The notes under the pieces were generated by a model. That model worked only from the letters and a program-made list of their open reading frames with translations. It searched no databases and was not told the origin of the DNA. From an uncultured Lachnospiraceae bacterium (lineage in GTDB: Bacteria > Bacillota > Clostridia > Lachnospirales > Lachnospiraceae): a stretch of 24,817 bases of DNA. The stretch lies in contig CAKRQV010000026.1 in assembly GCA_934394565.1 (NCBI GenBank), forward strand, positions 1 through 24,817, in the 5' to 3' direction. The position numbers and the translations under genes are program-made. Shown piece after piece: positions 1-6,881 of this stretch; the first letter of the stretch is position 1, and each line of letters starts with the position of its first letter.

Positions 1-1
1 A

Positions 2-44
2 CGCAGAAAAACGGCGTGACCTTCGGGTCACACCGTTCTCTGCG
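2..44. terminator. Long stem-loop with UUCG loop
   Basis: A hairpin is visible: the outer stem cgcaga/tctgcg, then aacgg/ccgtt, then gtgacc/ggtcac close on a TTCG tetraloop read on the + strand. No T-run follows on the + strand, and on the - strand any T-run would lie outside the window. It sits just past the truA stop, so it may end the truA transcript or a gene converging from the left. The cUUCGg loop is the stable form when the + strand is transcribed. Confidence 0.6.
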
Positions 45-89
45 ACAAAATAGTTACTTGTCACTATTAAGCCTTGTATTTATTCCATT

Positions 90-827
90 TTAATAATCCA
101 CCTTCATCAGCATCAGTCCTTCCGGTGGTGCTGTAGGCCCTGCCACCTTACGGTCCTTTGCTTCCAAAATCGCCAGCATATCCTCCGGCTGCAGCCGTCC
201 GAATCCCACTTCCAGTAATGTACCAACGATAATGCGCACCATATTCTGCAAAAATCCTGTGCCATGGACACGAATACGGATATATCCGCTCTTTTTGGTG
301 ATTTCGATCGTGTCTACAATGCGTATCGTCGACTTTTTCATTCTCGGGTTGCCACAGAATGACCGGAAATCATGTTCGCCTGTCAGATAATCGGCGGCCT
401 CCTGCATGGCTTCCACATCCGGGGATTCTTTAAGAATGGTTACATATTTCCGGTCAAACACCGGCTTTACCGGTCCATCGAAACACGTATACTGGTATGT
501 CTTTCCCACGGCCTTGTACCGGGCATGAAAACGTTCGGAAGCCACTGTCACATCCCGGACTGCGATATCATCCGGCAGATACCGGTTAAAATAATCCCGG
601 ATTTCTTCACAACTCATCTTTGTCTCAAACACCGCGTGCGCTGTCATAGCCCGCGCATGAACACCGGCATCCGTGCGCCCGGCACCGACCACATCGATAA
701 ATTCCCCCACCATACGTTCCAGTACGCTTTCCAGCTTGCCCTGCACCGTATCCCGATCCGGCTGATGCTCCCAGCCAAAATAGCGGCTGCCATCGTAGGC
801 TATTGTCAGTTTATATGTTTTTTTCAT
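90..827 (-). CDS. truA: tRNA pseudouridine(38-40) synthase TruA
   Basis: TruA isomerises uridines 38-40 in the anticodon stem-loop of many tRNAs. The chosen start (MKKTYKLTIAYDG) gives 245 residues, the usual family length. It is preferred over an in-frame ATG 21 bp upstream because GGAGG lies 5 nt before it (833-837). The catalytic signature GAGRTDAGVHA is present, with the active-site aspartate at about residue 53. The N-terminal YDGSRYFGW strand and the later GTGFLQNMVRIIVGTLLEVG segment are also typical. It is divergent from dapL; no neighbour explains its function. I see no fault in the gene. Identification is by recalled family motifs and is very secure. Confidence 0.96.
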   Translation of the reverse strand: MKKTYKLTIAYDGSRYFGWEHQPDRDTVQGKLESVLERMVGEFIDVVGAGRTDAGVHARAMTAHAVFETKMSCEEIRDYFNRYLPDDIAVRDVTVASERFHARYKAVGKTYQYTCFDGPVKPVFDRKYVTILKESPDVEAMQEAADYLTGEHDFRSFCGNPRMKKSTIRIVDTIEITKKSGYIRIRVHGTGFLQNMVRIIVGTLLEVGFGRLQPEDMLAILEAKDRKVAGPTAPPEGLMLMKVDY

Positions 828-930
828 TATATCCTCCATACCGAACACCTTGTTTTTTCTGGTGCTTCACCTGTGTTCTTCAAGTGTATACGAATCTGAC
901 TTTAAATGCAAGCAACCTGGTAGGGATTTA

Positions 931-959
931 TTGACACTATTCCTGCTTTTTGCTAGAAT
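931..959 (+). promoter_or_regulatory. Sigma-A type promoter for dapL operon
   Basis: TTGACA (931-936), a 17-bp gap and TAGAAT (954-959) give a nearly perfect housekeeping promoter. The expected start near 966 leaves a leader of about 157 nt before the dapL ATG. The leader holds only short possible hairpins, for example ACACA/TGTGT around 978-994. I could not match it to a lysine riboswitch or a T-box. Confidence 0.75.
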
Positions 960-1122
960 GTCTCTGGATTATTTTCACACACTAACCATGTGTCCTGTTA
1001 AAGTGTTAACGATGCAATCTTTCGGTAACAAAACGTCTGATTTTACTGTTTTCTCCGATATATGAGCTATCGAATACAGCCTTAACAGTACACAAATATA
1101 TACACTAGAAAGGATTCTTACT

Positions 1123-2325
1123 ATGCCAAAATTAAATGAGAATTTTCTTCGCCTGAAAACCAGCTACCTCTTTTCTGAGGTTGCCCACCGTACCGCTGCT
1201 TACACAAAGGCCAATCCTGACAAACCGATCATCCGTCTGGGCATCGGCGATGTCACTAAGCCGCTGACCGCCAAAGTTATCAAAGCGCTGCATGAAGGTG
1301 TAGACCAGATGGCTTCCGCCGAGACCTTCAAGGGCTATGGACCGGAGCAGGGTTATCCGGAGCTTCGCAATGCCATCAGCGCTTATTATAAGAAGAGTGG
1401 CGTAGATGTTGATCCTGACGCCATTTTTATCTCCGACGGTGCAAAGAGCGATACCGGTAACATCACCGACCTGTTTGCCCATGACAACGTGATCCTGATC
1501 CCGGATCCGGTATACCCGGTCTATGTGGATACTAACATCATGTGCGGAAACAGCGTCATCTATATGAACGGTACGCCCGAAAACGGCTTCCTGCCGATGC
1601 CTGATCACAGCCAGCATGTGGATCTGATCTACTTATGTTCTCCGAACAACCCGACCGGTGCCTGCTACAACAAGGAACAGCTGAAGGAATGGGTGGACTA
1701 TGCCCTGGCAAACGAAGCTATTATTCTTTTTGACTCCGCATACGAAGCGTTCATCACCGATCCGTCCCTGCCGCGCAGCATCTATGCCATCGAAGGTGCT
1801 AAAAAATGTGCCATCGAGTTCTGTTCTCTGTCTAAGACAGCCGGATTTACCGGTACCCGCTGCGGTTACACTGTCGTTCCGAAGGAGCTTGTATTCACTG
1901 CTTCCAACGGTACGGAAATGTCCTTAAACGCTATGTGGAACCGTCGCCAGAGTACCAAATACAACTCCACCGCCTACATCATCCAGCACGCTGCCGCAGA
2001 GGTATTTACCGATGAGGGCATGGCTGAGTGCAAGGAAAATCTGGCTTACTACCAGAAAAATGCCCGCCTGATCGCCGATACCATGACAGAGCTTGGTATT
2101 CCGTTTACCGGCGGTGAGCATTCCCCGTATATCTGGTTCGAATGCCCGAACGGCATGGAAGCCTGGGAATGCTTTGATTATCTCTTAAATAACATCCAGG
2201 TTGTGGGAACACCTGGTGAGGGCTTCGGTGAAAACGGCAAGAACTACTTCCGTCTGACCGCTTTCGGAAGCTATGAGAATACTGTGGAAGCCATGAAACG
2301 TTTCCGCACACTGTTTGCCAAATAA
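1123..2325 (+). CDS. dapL: LL-diaminopimelate aminotransferase DapL
   Basis: This PLP enzyme converts tetrahydrodipicolinate plus glutamate to LL-diaminopimelate in one step, feeding lysine and peptidoglycan synthesis. The 400-residue protein has the fold-type I aminotransferase marks: YLCSPNNPTGA (about 170-180), FDSAYEAF (203-210) and SLSKTAGFTGTRCGY with the PLP lysine at about K238. The N-terminus (NENFLRLKTSYLFSEVAHR) and the GIGDVTKPL segment are characteristic of DapL rather than general aspartate aminotransferases. AAAGGA at 1109-1114 supports the ATG. The stop codon overlaps the next start (TAATG), so translation of the phosphatase is probably coupled. The gene follows a strong promoter and a long leader. 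Confidence 0.96.
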   Translation: MPKLNENFLRLKTSYLFSEVAHRTAAYTKANPDKPIIRLGIGDVTKPLTAKVIKALHEGVDQMASAETFKGYGPEQGYPELRNAISAYYKKSGVDVDPDAIFISDGAKSDTGNITDLFAHDNVILIPDPVYPVYVDTNIMCGNSVIYMNGTPENGFLPMPDHSQHVDLIYLCSPNNPTGACYNKEQLKEWVDYALANEAIILFDSAYEAFITDPSLPRSIYAIEGAKKCAIEFCSLSKTAGFTGTRCGYTVVPKELVFTASNGTEMSLNAMWNRRQSTKYNSTAYIIQHAAAEVFTDEGMAECKENLAYYQKNARLIADTMTELGIPFTGGEHSPYIWFECPNGMEAWECFDYLLNNIQVVGTPGEGFGENGKNYFRLTAFGSYENTVEAMKRFRTLFAK

Positions 2326-3101
2326 TGTTTGATACACATATGCACACCATACCGTTTTCCACGGACAGCGGTATGGTGTTTTCCGATCTGCTGAAAGTAC
2401 AAAAAGAAAAGGGACTGGATATCATTCTCACAGAGCATATTGATCTGGCCTATGGCGATCCGTCCGGTTTCTATTTTGACCCTGACACATACTTTCAGGC
2501 ACTCACACCCTATCGAAATGATCATCTGCTGCTGGGCGTTGAGATCGGCATGACCGCCGATACCAATGCGAAAAACAGCGAGATTGTCCGTTCCCATCCT
2601 TTCGATATGGTGATCGGTTCGATCCATTTTATGCGCGGACAGGATATCTACTATCCGGAATTCTTCGCTTTATTCAAAGATAAGGAAGAAGTTTTCGGTG
2701 AATATCTGGATACGATGGCGGAGATGATCGAGACATTTGATGACTTTGATACACTGGGCCATATCGACTACATCGGCCGGGTAGCGCCTTACGAAGATCC
2801 GCTGTTGTATTACGAGGAATTCCCGGAAAAGATTGACCGGATTTTGCAGCTGCTGATTCAAAAAGATAAATGTATCGAGATCAACACCCGGCAGTTTGCC
2901 AAACCGGAAGCCATCGATGCACTCCGTACGATCTACCGGCGCTATCATGCACTTGGCGGACGTTTCGTTACCATCGGAAGCGACGCCCATTATCCGGAGG
3001 TTGTGGGAGCTTATCTGGCAGAAGCGTATGCTTTTGCAGAAGAATGCGGGCTCACACCGGTATATTTCAAAGAACGGAAGCGGATTTTGGTTCAACTGTA
3101 A
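2325..3101 (+). CDS. PHP-family phosphatase, HisJ-like
   Basis: A 258-residue PHP (polymerase and histidinol phosphatase) metal-dependent phosphoesterase. Expected metal ligands are visible in order: H5 and H7 in DTHMHT, H38 in LTEHID, E73 in GVEIG, H101 in GSIHF, H146 in LGHIDY, and D220/H222 in GSDAHYP. The length and motif spacing match HisJ-type histidinol-phosphatases (histidinol phosphate to histidinol). There is no his gene nearby, and it shares an overlapping TAATG junction with dapL, so the true substrate is uncertain; many PHP proteins act on other sugar or amino-alcohol phosphates. It is very likely the last gene of the dapL operon, followed by a hairpin at about 3125-3156. Confidence 0.85.
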   Translation: MFDTHMHTIPFSTDSGMVFSDLLKVQKEKGLDIILTEHIDLAYGDPSGFYFDPDTYFQALTPYRNDHLLLGVEIGMTADTNAKNSEIVRSHPFDMVIGSIHFMRGQDIYYPEFFALFKDKEEVFGEYLDTMAEMIETFDDFDTLGHIDYIGRVAPYEDPLLYYEEFPEKIDRILQLLIQKDKCIEINTRQFAKPEAIDALRTIYRRYHALGGRFVTIGSDAHYPEVVGAYLAEAYAFAEECGLTPVYFKERKRILVQL

Positions 3102-3124
3102 AACTTATTTTTCTACATTCTGTC

Positions 3125-3156
3125 AAAGCCGGGGGAATCATATGCCTTCGGCTTTT
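3125..3156 (+). terminator. Likely terminator of dapL operon
   Basis: AAAGCCG pairs with CGGCTTT, with a further GG/CC inside, followed by TTTTC. The T-run is short, so this is a moderate terminator. It lies between the end of the PHP gene and the convergent Rpn-family gene. Confidence 0.5.
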
Positions 3157-3186
3157 CTGATATATGTTCATCACTATACTTTTTAC

Positions 3187-4077
3187 TTACATGAGCTGCA
3201 AAATTTCTTTTACGGTCTCTTCTGATTCATCTGTTATTTGTGCAATTTCCTTAATCATATAGCCTTTTCCATACATTTTTCGCATGATTTTTGCAGCTTT
3301 TGCAGCCTCTCCCCGCTTCATTCCTCTCTTTTCTCCTCTGATTTCGCCACGTTTTTCGCCTCTCTGCTCTGCAATATCTAATACATCACACATATTTTTA
3401 ACTTTACCTCCATCTTCACTGTAGATTATTTCTATAAACCTGTCGTCATGCTCCATTACAGAAAGCAACTGTAATACCGCTTCCACATGTTTGATTTCTG
3501 TTTTTGTCGGTGTGTATCCGTTATTCTTTCGTTTCTGCACAAAATAATCTGCTACAACTTTAAAATCGGACTGGAACATTTCTACCTGTTCATCACTCAG
3601 CCAGGCCACCTGAAACAGATTCACTTTGTAATCACTTACATAAGGAACAAATTCCTCTGGAACTGTCAGTTTTTCAAGCAGCTGCAGCGGCTTGTCCCAT
3701 TTTTTATCATAACCGAAATACAGCACAATCGTAACCACTGGATATCGTTCCTGACTCTTTTTCTGTTCTGACAGCTGCACTCTGTATGCTGCGCCATCAT
3801 ATCCGATCACACGCAATGACATATCCGGGTCTACTGCCGTCTGATTTTCAATCCCGATACAGCCGAAACGTACTTCTCCTTTTCTCCAGTGCTTGACCAC
3901 ATCCCGTTCCATCTCATGCAACGTGCCATTTCCTTTATAAAAAGCCTTTGTTCCTTTATCCTCCAGTTCTTCCGGACGGATTTTCTCCTGTCCGTTAAAC
4001 ATTAAAACATTGACAATGTCCGCAAATACATCGTCATACGCCACAAGAATTTTTTCACTTAAATCCTTTTGTCCCAT
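3187..4077 (-). CDS. Rpn-family nuclease / putative transposase_31 protein
   Basis: The 296-residue protein resembles the Rpn (PF04754) family, recombination-promoting nucleases with a PD-(D/E)XK-like fold. Seen: N-terminal DDVFADIVNVLMFNG with a candidate metal aspartate at D20, a basic HWRKG patch, and GIENQT with the E-x-Q pair at E77/Q79. The body continues with RYPVVTIVLYFGYDKKWDKP, a frequent segment in clostridial members. Residues 239-258 are five 4-residue units of the RGEK/RGEI/RGMK type, followed by a short helical tail (MIKEIAQITDESEETVKEILQLM) that looks like a small HTH. The start is supported by AAGGAG close upstream. Such genes are often multicopy and mobile-like in Lachnospiraceae; no terminal repeats are visible here. 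Biological role in this host is unknown. Confidence 0.8.
   Translation of the reverse strand: MGQKDLSEKILVAYDDVFADIVNVLMFNGQEKIRPEELEDKGTKAFYKGNGTLHEMERDVVKHWRKGEVRFGCIGIENQTAVDPDMSLRVIGYDGAAYRVQLSEQKKSQERYPVVTIVLYFGYDKKWDKPLQLLEKLTVPEEFVPYVSDYKVNLFQVAWLSDEQVEMFQSDFKVVADYFVQKRKNNGYTPTKTEIKHVEAVLQLLSVMEHDDRFIEIIYSEDGGKVKNMCDVLDIAEQRGEKRGEIRGEKRGMKRGEAAKAAKIMRKMYGKGYMIKEIAQITDESEETVKEILQLM
3304..3363 (-). repeat. 12-bp imperfect tandem repeat coding RG(E/M)(K/I/A)
   Basis: Five consecutive 12-bp units encode RGEK, RGEI, RGEK, RGMK and RGEA (residues 239-258 of the Rpn-like protein). The units are in frame, so copy-number change would keep the reading frame and lengthen or shorten a strongly charged linker between the nuclease core and the C-terminal helices. 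Confidence 0.7.
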
Positions 4078-4417
4078 ACTTCTCCTTATTCGATTTTTGT
4101 TTTCGCTTCTTGAAATACTCAGCGACTGCTAAATTTGAAATGATAACATCTGATGACGAATTCTGATCAGAAATGCATAATTTATAATGCTGAAGTTATT
4201 AACTATTTTATTCGTCTCGTTTACTATATCTTTTTTCCTAAGATTTGTCAATCCCTTTATAACTTGAGTTTTCAAATTTCTGAGCATACCATTCATACCC
4301 CATTGCATTTTTAACAATCTGCACATTCCACAACCTGATTCTTGTAACATCTGTCATATGCATTCCGTCAGAATGCCGGTATAATGAAACCATCATAAAG
4401 AAACGGGAGGCCAAATC
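4078..4417. other. AT-rich divergent intergenic region
   Basis: This 340-bp gap separates the Rpn-like gene (-) from the ABC ATPase gene (+). At the left edge is the ribosome site of the Rpn gene; at the right edge is TATAAT at 4380-4385 and GGAGG at 4406-4410 for the ATPase gene. A 73-codon minus-strand frame (4129-4350) has no recognisable family, no ribosome site and an AT-biased composition, and I do not call it a gene. I see nothing else in the middle. Confidence 0.5.
4380..4385 (+). promoter_or_regulatory. -10 box of the msmX-like gene
   Basis: A perfect TATAAT lies 32 bp before the start codon. No clear -35 box is found 16-18 bp upstream (about 4357-4363), which would suit an activator-dependent or otherwise assisted promoter, but that is only an inference. 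Confidence 0.5.
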
Positions 4418-5527
4418 ATGGCAGGATTATCATTAAAAGGAATTTATAAAAGATACCCGAATGGGTTTGAAGCTGTAAAGAACTTCAATCTGGACATTGC
4501 AGACCAGGAGTTCATCATTTTCGTAGGACCGTCCGGATGTGGTAAATCTACTACACTTCGTATGATCGCAGGTCTGGAGGAGATTTCCGAAGGTACTCTG
4601 GAGATCGATGGCAAGGTTATGAACGATGTAGAGCCGAAGGATCGTGATATCGCTATGGTATTCCAGAACTACGCTCTGTATCCGCATATGACTGTATATG
4701 ACAACATGGCATTCGGTCTGAAGCTGAGAAAGGTTCCGAAGGACGAGATCGACAAAGCTGTTCGTAACGCAGCCAAGATCCTGGATCTGGAGAAGCTGCT
4801 TGACCGTAAACCGAAGGCTCTGTCCGGTGGTCAGAGACAGCGTGTTGCCATGGGACGTGCTATCGTTCGTTCCCCGAAGGTATTCCTGATGGATGAGCCG
4901 CTGTCCAACCTGGATGCAAAGCTCCGTGTACAGATGCGTACCGAGATCTCCAAGCTGCATGACAGACTGAAAGCTACCATCATCTACGTTACACATGACC
5001 AGACCGAGGCTATGACTCTGGGTACCAGAATCGTTGTTATGAAGGATGGTGTTGTTCAGCAGGTAGATACTCCGCAGACTCTGTACGATAACCCGATCAA
5101 CCTGTTCGTTGCCGGTTTCATCGGTTCTCCGCAGATGAACTTCATCGATGTTACTGTTGTTAAAAACGGTGACGGTGCAGACCTCAAGGTTGGTCCGTAC
5201 ACACTGAAAGCTCCGGCTGAGAAAGCCAAAGTTCTTCTGGAAAAAGGCTATGACGGAAAGACTGTTGTTATGGGTATCCGTCCGGAGAATATCTCCGATG
5301 ATCCGGAAGATGTTGCTGCAAGCAGCGCTGTCATCGAAGCCAAAGTCAATGTATACGAGCTTCTGGGTGCAGAAGTATTCCTGTACTTCGATCTGGAGAA
5401 CAATCCGTGTACAGCCCGTGTTGATCCGCACACAACATCCAAGATGGGTGATACCGTGAAGTTCGCACTGGATATGAGCATGACACATTTCTTTGATAAA
5501 GAAACAGAACTGTCTATCACATACTAA
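4418..5527 (+). CDS. msmX: Sugar ABC transporter ATPase, MsmX/UgpC type
   Basis: A 369-residue ATPase of the CUT1 carbohydrate ABC importer family. Seen: Walker A GPSGCGKST (37-45), Q-loop Q83, signature LSGGQ (135-139), Walker B VFLMDE (155-160) and the switch histidine H193. These are followed by a C-terminal regulatory OB-type extension from about residue 235 (NFIDVTVVKNG, MGIRPENI) as in MalK/MsmX. No permease or binding-protein gene is adjacent. That fits a stand-alone energising subunit shared by several sugar importers, as known for MsmX of Bacillus and MsiK of Streptomyces. Codon choice is strongly biased (GTT, CGT, ATC, CTG), suggesting high expression. GGAGG sits 7 nt before the ATG. 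A strong terminator follows. Confidence 0.93.
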   Translation: MAGLSLKGIYKRYPNGFEAVKNFNLDIADQEFIIFVGPSGCGKSTTLRMIAGLEEISEGTLEIDGKVMNDVEPKDRDIAMVFQNYALYPHMTVYDNMAFGLKLRKVPKDEIDKAVRNAAKILDLEKLLDRKPKALSGGQRQRVAMGRAIVRSPKVFLMDEPLSNLDAKLRVQMRTEISKLHDRLKATIIYVTHDQTEAMTLGTRIVVMKDGVVQQVDTPQTLYDNPINLFVAGFIGSPQMNFIDVTVVKNGDGADLKVGPYTLKAPAEKAKVLLEKGYDGKTVVMGIRPENISDDPEDVAASSAVIEAKVNVYELLGAEVFLYFDLENNPCTARVDPHTTSKMGDTVKFALDMSMTHFFDKETELSITY

Positions 5528-5539
5528 TTTAAATATGTT

Positions 5540-5574
5540 AAAATGGGGTTGTGAGTTTCACAACCCCATTTTTT
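5540..5574 (+). terminator. Rho-independent terminator of msmX-like gene
   Basis: A 15-bp perfect stem (AAAATGGGGTTGTGA with its complement) closes a 3-nt loop and runs into six T residues. It lies 13 bp after the ATPase stop codon and 24 bp before the next start. The regulator downstream therefore depends on read-through or on an undetected promoter. Confidence 0.93.
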
Positions 5575-5597
5575 AGTATAAATAAGGAATTCTGACT

Positions 5598-6680
5598 ATG
5601 ACACAACAGCAATTATTACTCCAGCTACAAAAGATCCGGGATATCACAGGCAGTGATACCGGTTTTTACCATACAAACGGTGAACGCAGGCTGACGACAG
5701 CGACGGATGATGCGATACTTTCTTCTGAAGATATCCTCTCTTTTCTGTCGGATGGCACAGTTTTTCTGAAAAAGGACGATCTCTGGCTGTTTCGGCTGGG
5801 GGATGACAGACAACCGCTGGGTGTGCTGACCCTGACGGATTCTGCCGCCAATATGGAGGTTATCGGTCAGCTGGCCGCCGGACAGTTTTCTCTGGCATTG
5901 CAGGATGGAAGGTCTTTTTCCGAGCGTTCCTCCTTTTTTGCCGCATTGTTAAAGGGTACCTGTGATCCACAGGATATTCCGGTATATGCCAGTCGGCTGC
6001 ATGTGGATATGACAGTGTCACGACTGGTCTATCTGATTGAAACAGATGCACCTTACGACAAAAACGTACAGCAGACGATCCGCAGTCTGTATCCTGAATC
6101 GGCGCACCATTATCTGATTCCGCTGGACGATATCCATCTGGTGCTGATTCTTGAAGCTTCTTCAGAAGCTCCGGAGGAACTGTCGGATATTGCAGAAACA
6201 CTGGTGGATATGCTGAGCATGGAAGCGATGTGCAATGCGAGGGTTTCCTGCAGCACAGTCATCCATGAGCTGAGCTGTCTGCCGCAGGCTCTTTCGGAGG
6301 CACAGGCTGCGCTGGAGGTTGGAAAGATCTTTTATGCAGATCACAAGGTCAGTACCTATGCGAGTCTGGGTATCGGACGACTGATCTACCAGCTGCCACG
6401 GCCGTTATGTCAGGTGTATCTGCGGGAGATTTTCGGGGAGACGCTGCCGGCGGTGTTTGATGAGGAGACGCTGAATCTGGTGGAAAAGTTTTTTGAGAAT
6501 AATCTGAATACGTCGGAGGCGGCGCGGAGGCTGTATATTCACAGGAATACGTTGATTTACAGGCTGGACAAGATTCAGAAGGAGACGGGGCTGGATCTTC
6601 GGAGGTTTGATGATGCGATTGCTTTGAAGATGGCGCTGCTGGTGCGGTGTTATTTGCGGTATCTGGATGATAATAATTAA
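5598..6680 (+). CDS. CdaR/PucR-family transcriptional regulator
   Basis: A 360-residue one-component regulator. The C-terminal about 60 residues (NNLNTSEAARRLYIHRNTL onward, then YRLDKIQKETGLDL) are the PucR-type HTH, the most recognisable part. Residues about 125-265 look like the degenerate GGDEF-like domain of CdaR proteins. The first 120 residues form a small sensor-like region with no motif I can name. Family members sense sugar acids, purines or related metabolites, but the ligand here is unknown. It lies 71 bp after the MsmX-like ATPase gene, which suggests a carbohydrate link by context only. AAGGA at 5584-5588 supports the start. The last about 200 bp are G-rich on this strand compared with the rest of the gene. 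The stop codon is 10 bp from a long inverted repeat. Confidence 0.85.
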   Translation: MTQQQLLLQLQKIRDITGSDTGFYHTNGERRLTTATDDAILSSEDILSFLSDGTVFLKKDDLWLFRLGDDRQPLGVLTLTDSAANMEVIGQLAAGQFSLALQDGRSFSERSSFFAALLKGTCDPQDIPVYASRLHVDMTVSRLVYLIETDAPYDKNVQQTIRSLYPESAHHYLIPLDDIHLVLILEASSEAPEELSDIAETLVDMLSMEAMCNARVSCSTVIHELSCLPQALSEAQAALEVGKIFYADHKVSTYASLGIGRLIYQLPRPLCQVYLREIFGETLPAVFDEETLNLVEKFFENNLNTSEAARRLYIHRNTLIYRLDKIQKETGLDLRRFDDAIALKMALLVRCYLRYLDDNN

Positions 6681-6690
6681 AATCTTTGCC

Positions 6691-6871
6691 CAAGGAAAAG
6701 GGATGGCCGGGGTGCTGGCTCCCTGCTCTATATCTCTATATGTACTTTCCTACGCTCCGGCTCCGTCGGTCCGAGCCTGTAGTCTCGGACTCTTACTCGC
6801 TAGAGTCGCTTGGAAAGTACATATAGAGATATAGAGCAGGGAGCCAGCACCCCGGCCATCCCTTTTTCTTG
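6691..6871. repeat. Long inverted repeat, 2 x 60 bp arms with 61-bp core
   Basis: Positions 6691-6750 are the reverse complement of 6812-6871 at 59 of 60 positions; the single mismatch pairs 6695 with 6867. Each arm contains the CTCTATATCTCTATATGTAC block. The 61-bp core (6752-6811 plus 6751) has its own short hairpins. The element fills nearly all of the 201-bp gap between two convergent genes and contains no reading frame. It could be a MITE-like or other non-autonomous element, or a bidirectional transcription block. No obvious target-site duplication is seen. Transcribed from either side, it would give an almost perfect 60-bp double-stranded RNA. Confidence 0.95.
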
Positions 6872-6881
6872 AATTTACGTT

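Noticed and set aside
960..1122. Possible lysine riboswitch or T-box before dapL
   Set aside because: I could not find the conserved riboswitch core or the T-box GGTGG-type element; kept only as a long leader.
4129..4350. 73-codon minus-strand frame
   Set aside because: No recognisable family, no ribosome binding site, and located in an AT-rich intergenic region.
4433..5488. 351-codon minus-strand frame
   Set aside because: It is the antisense shadow of the strongly codon-biased ABC ATPase gene; the biased codons remove stop codons in the opposite frame.
6691..6871. Inverted repeat as terminal repeats of an insertion sequence
   Set aside because: There is no transposase frame between the arms, only a 61-bp core; at most it is a non-autonomous element.
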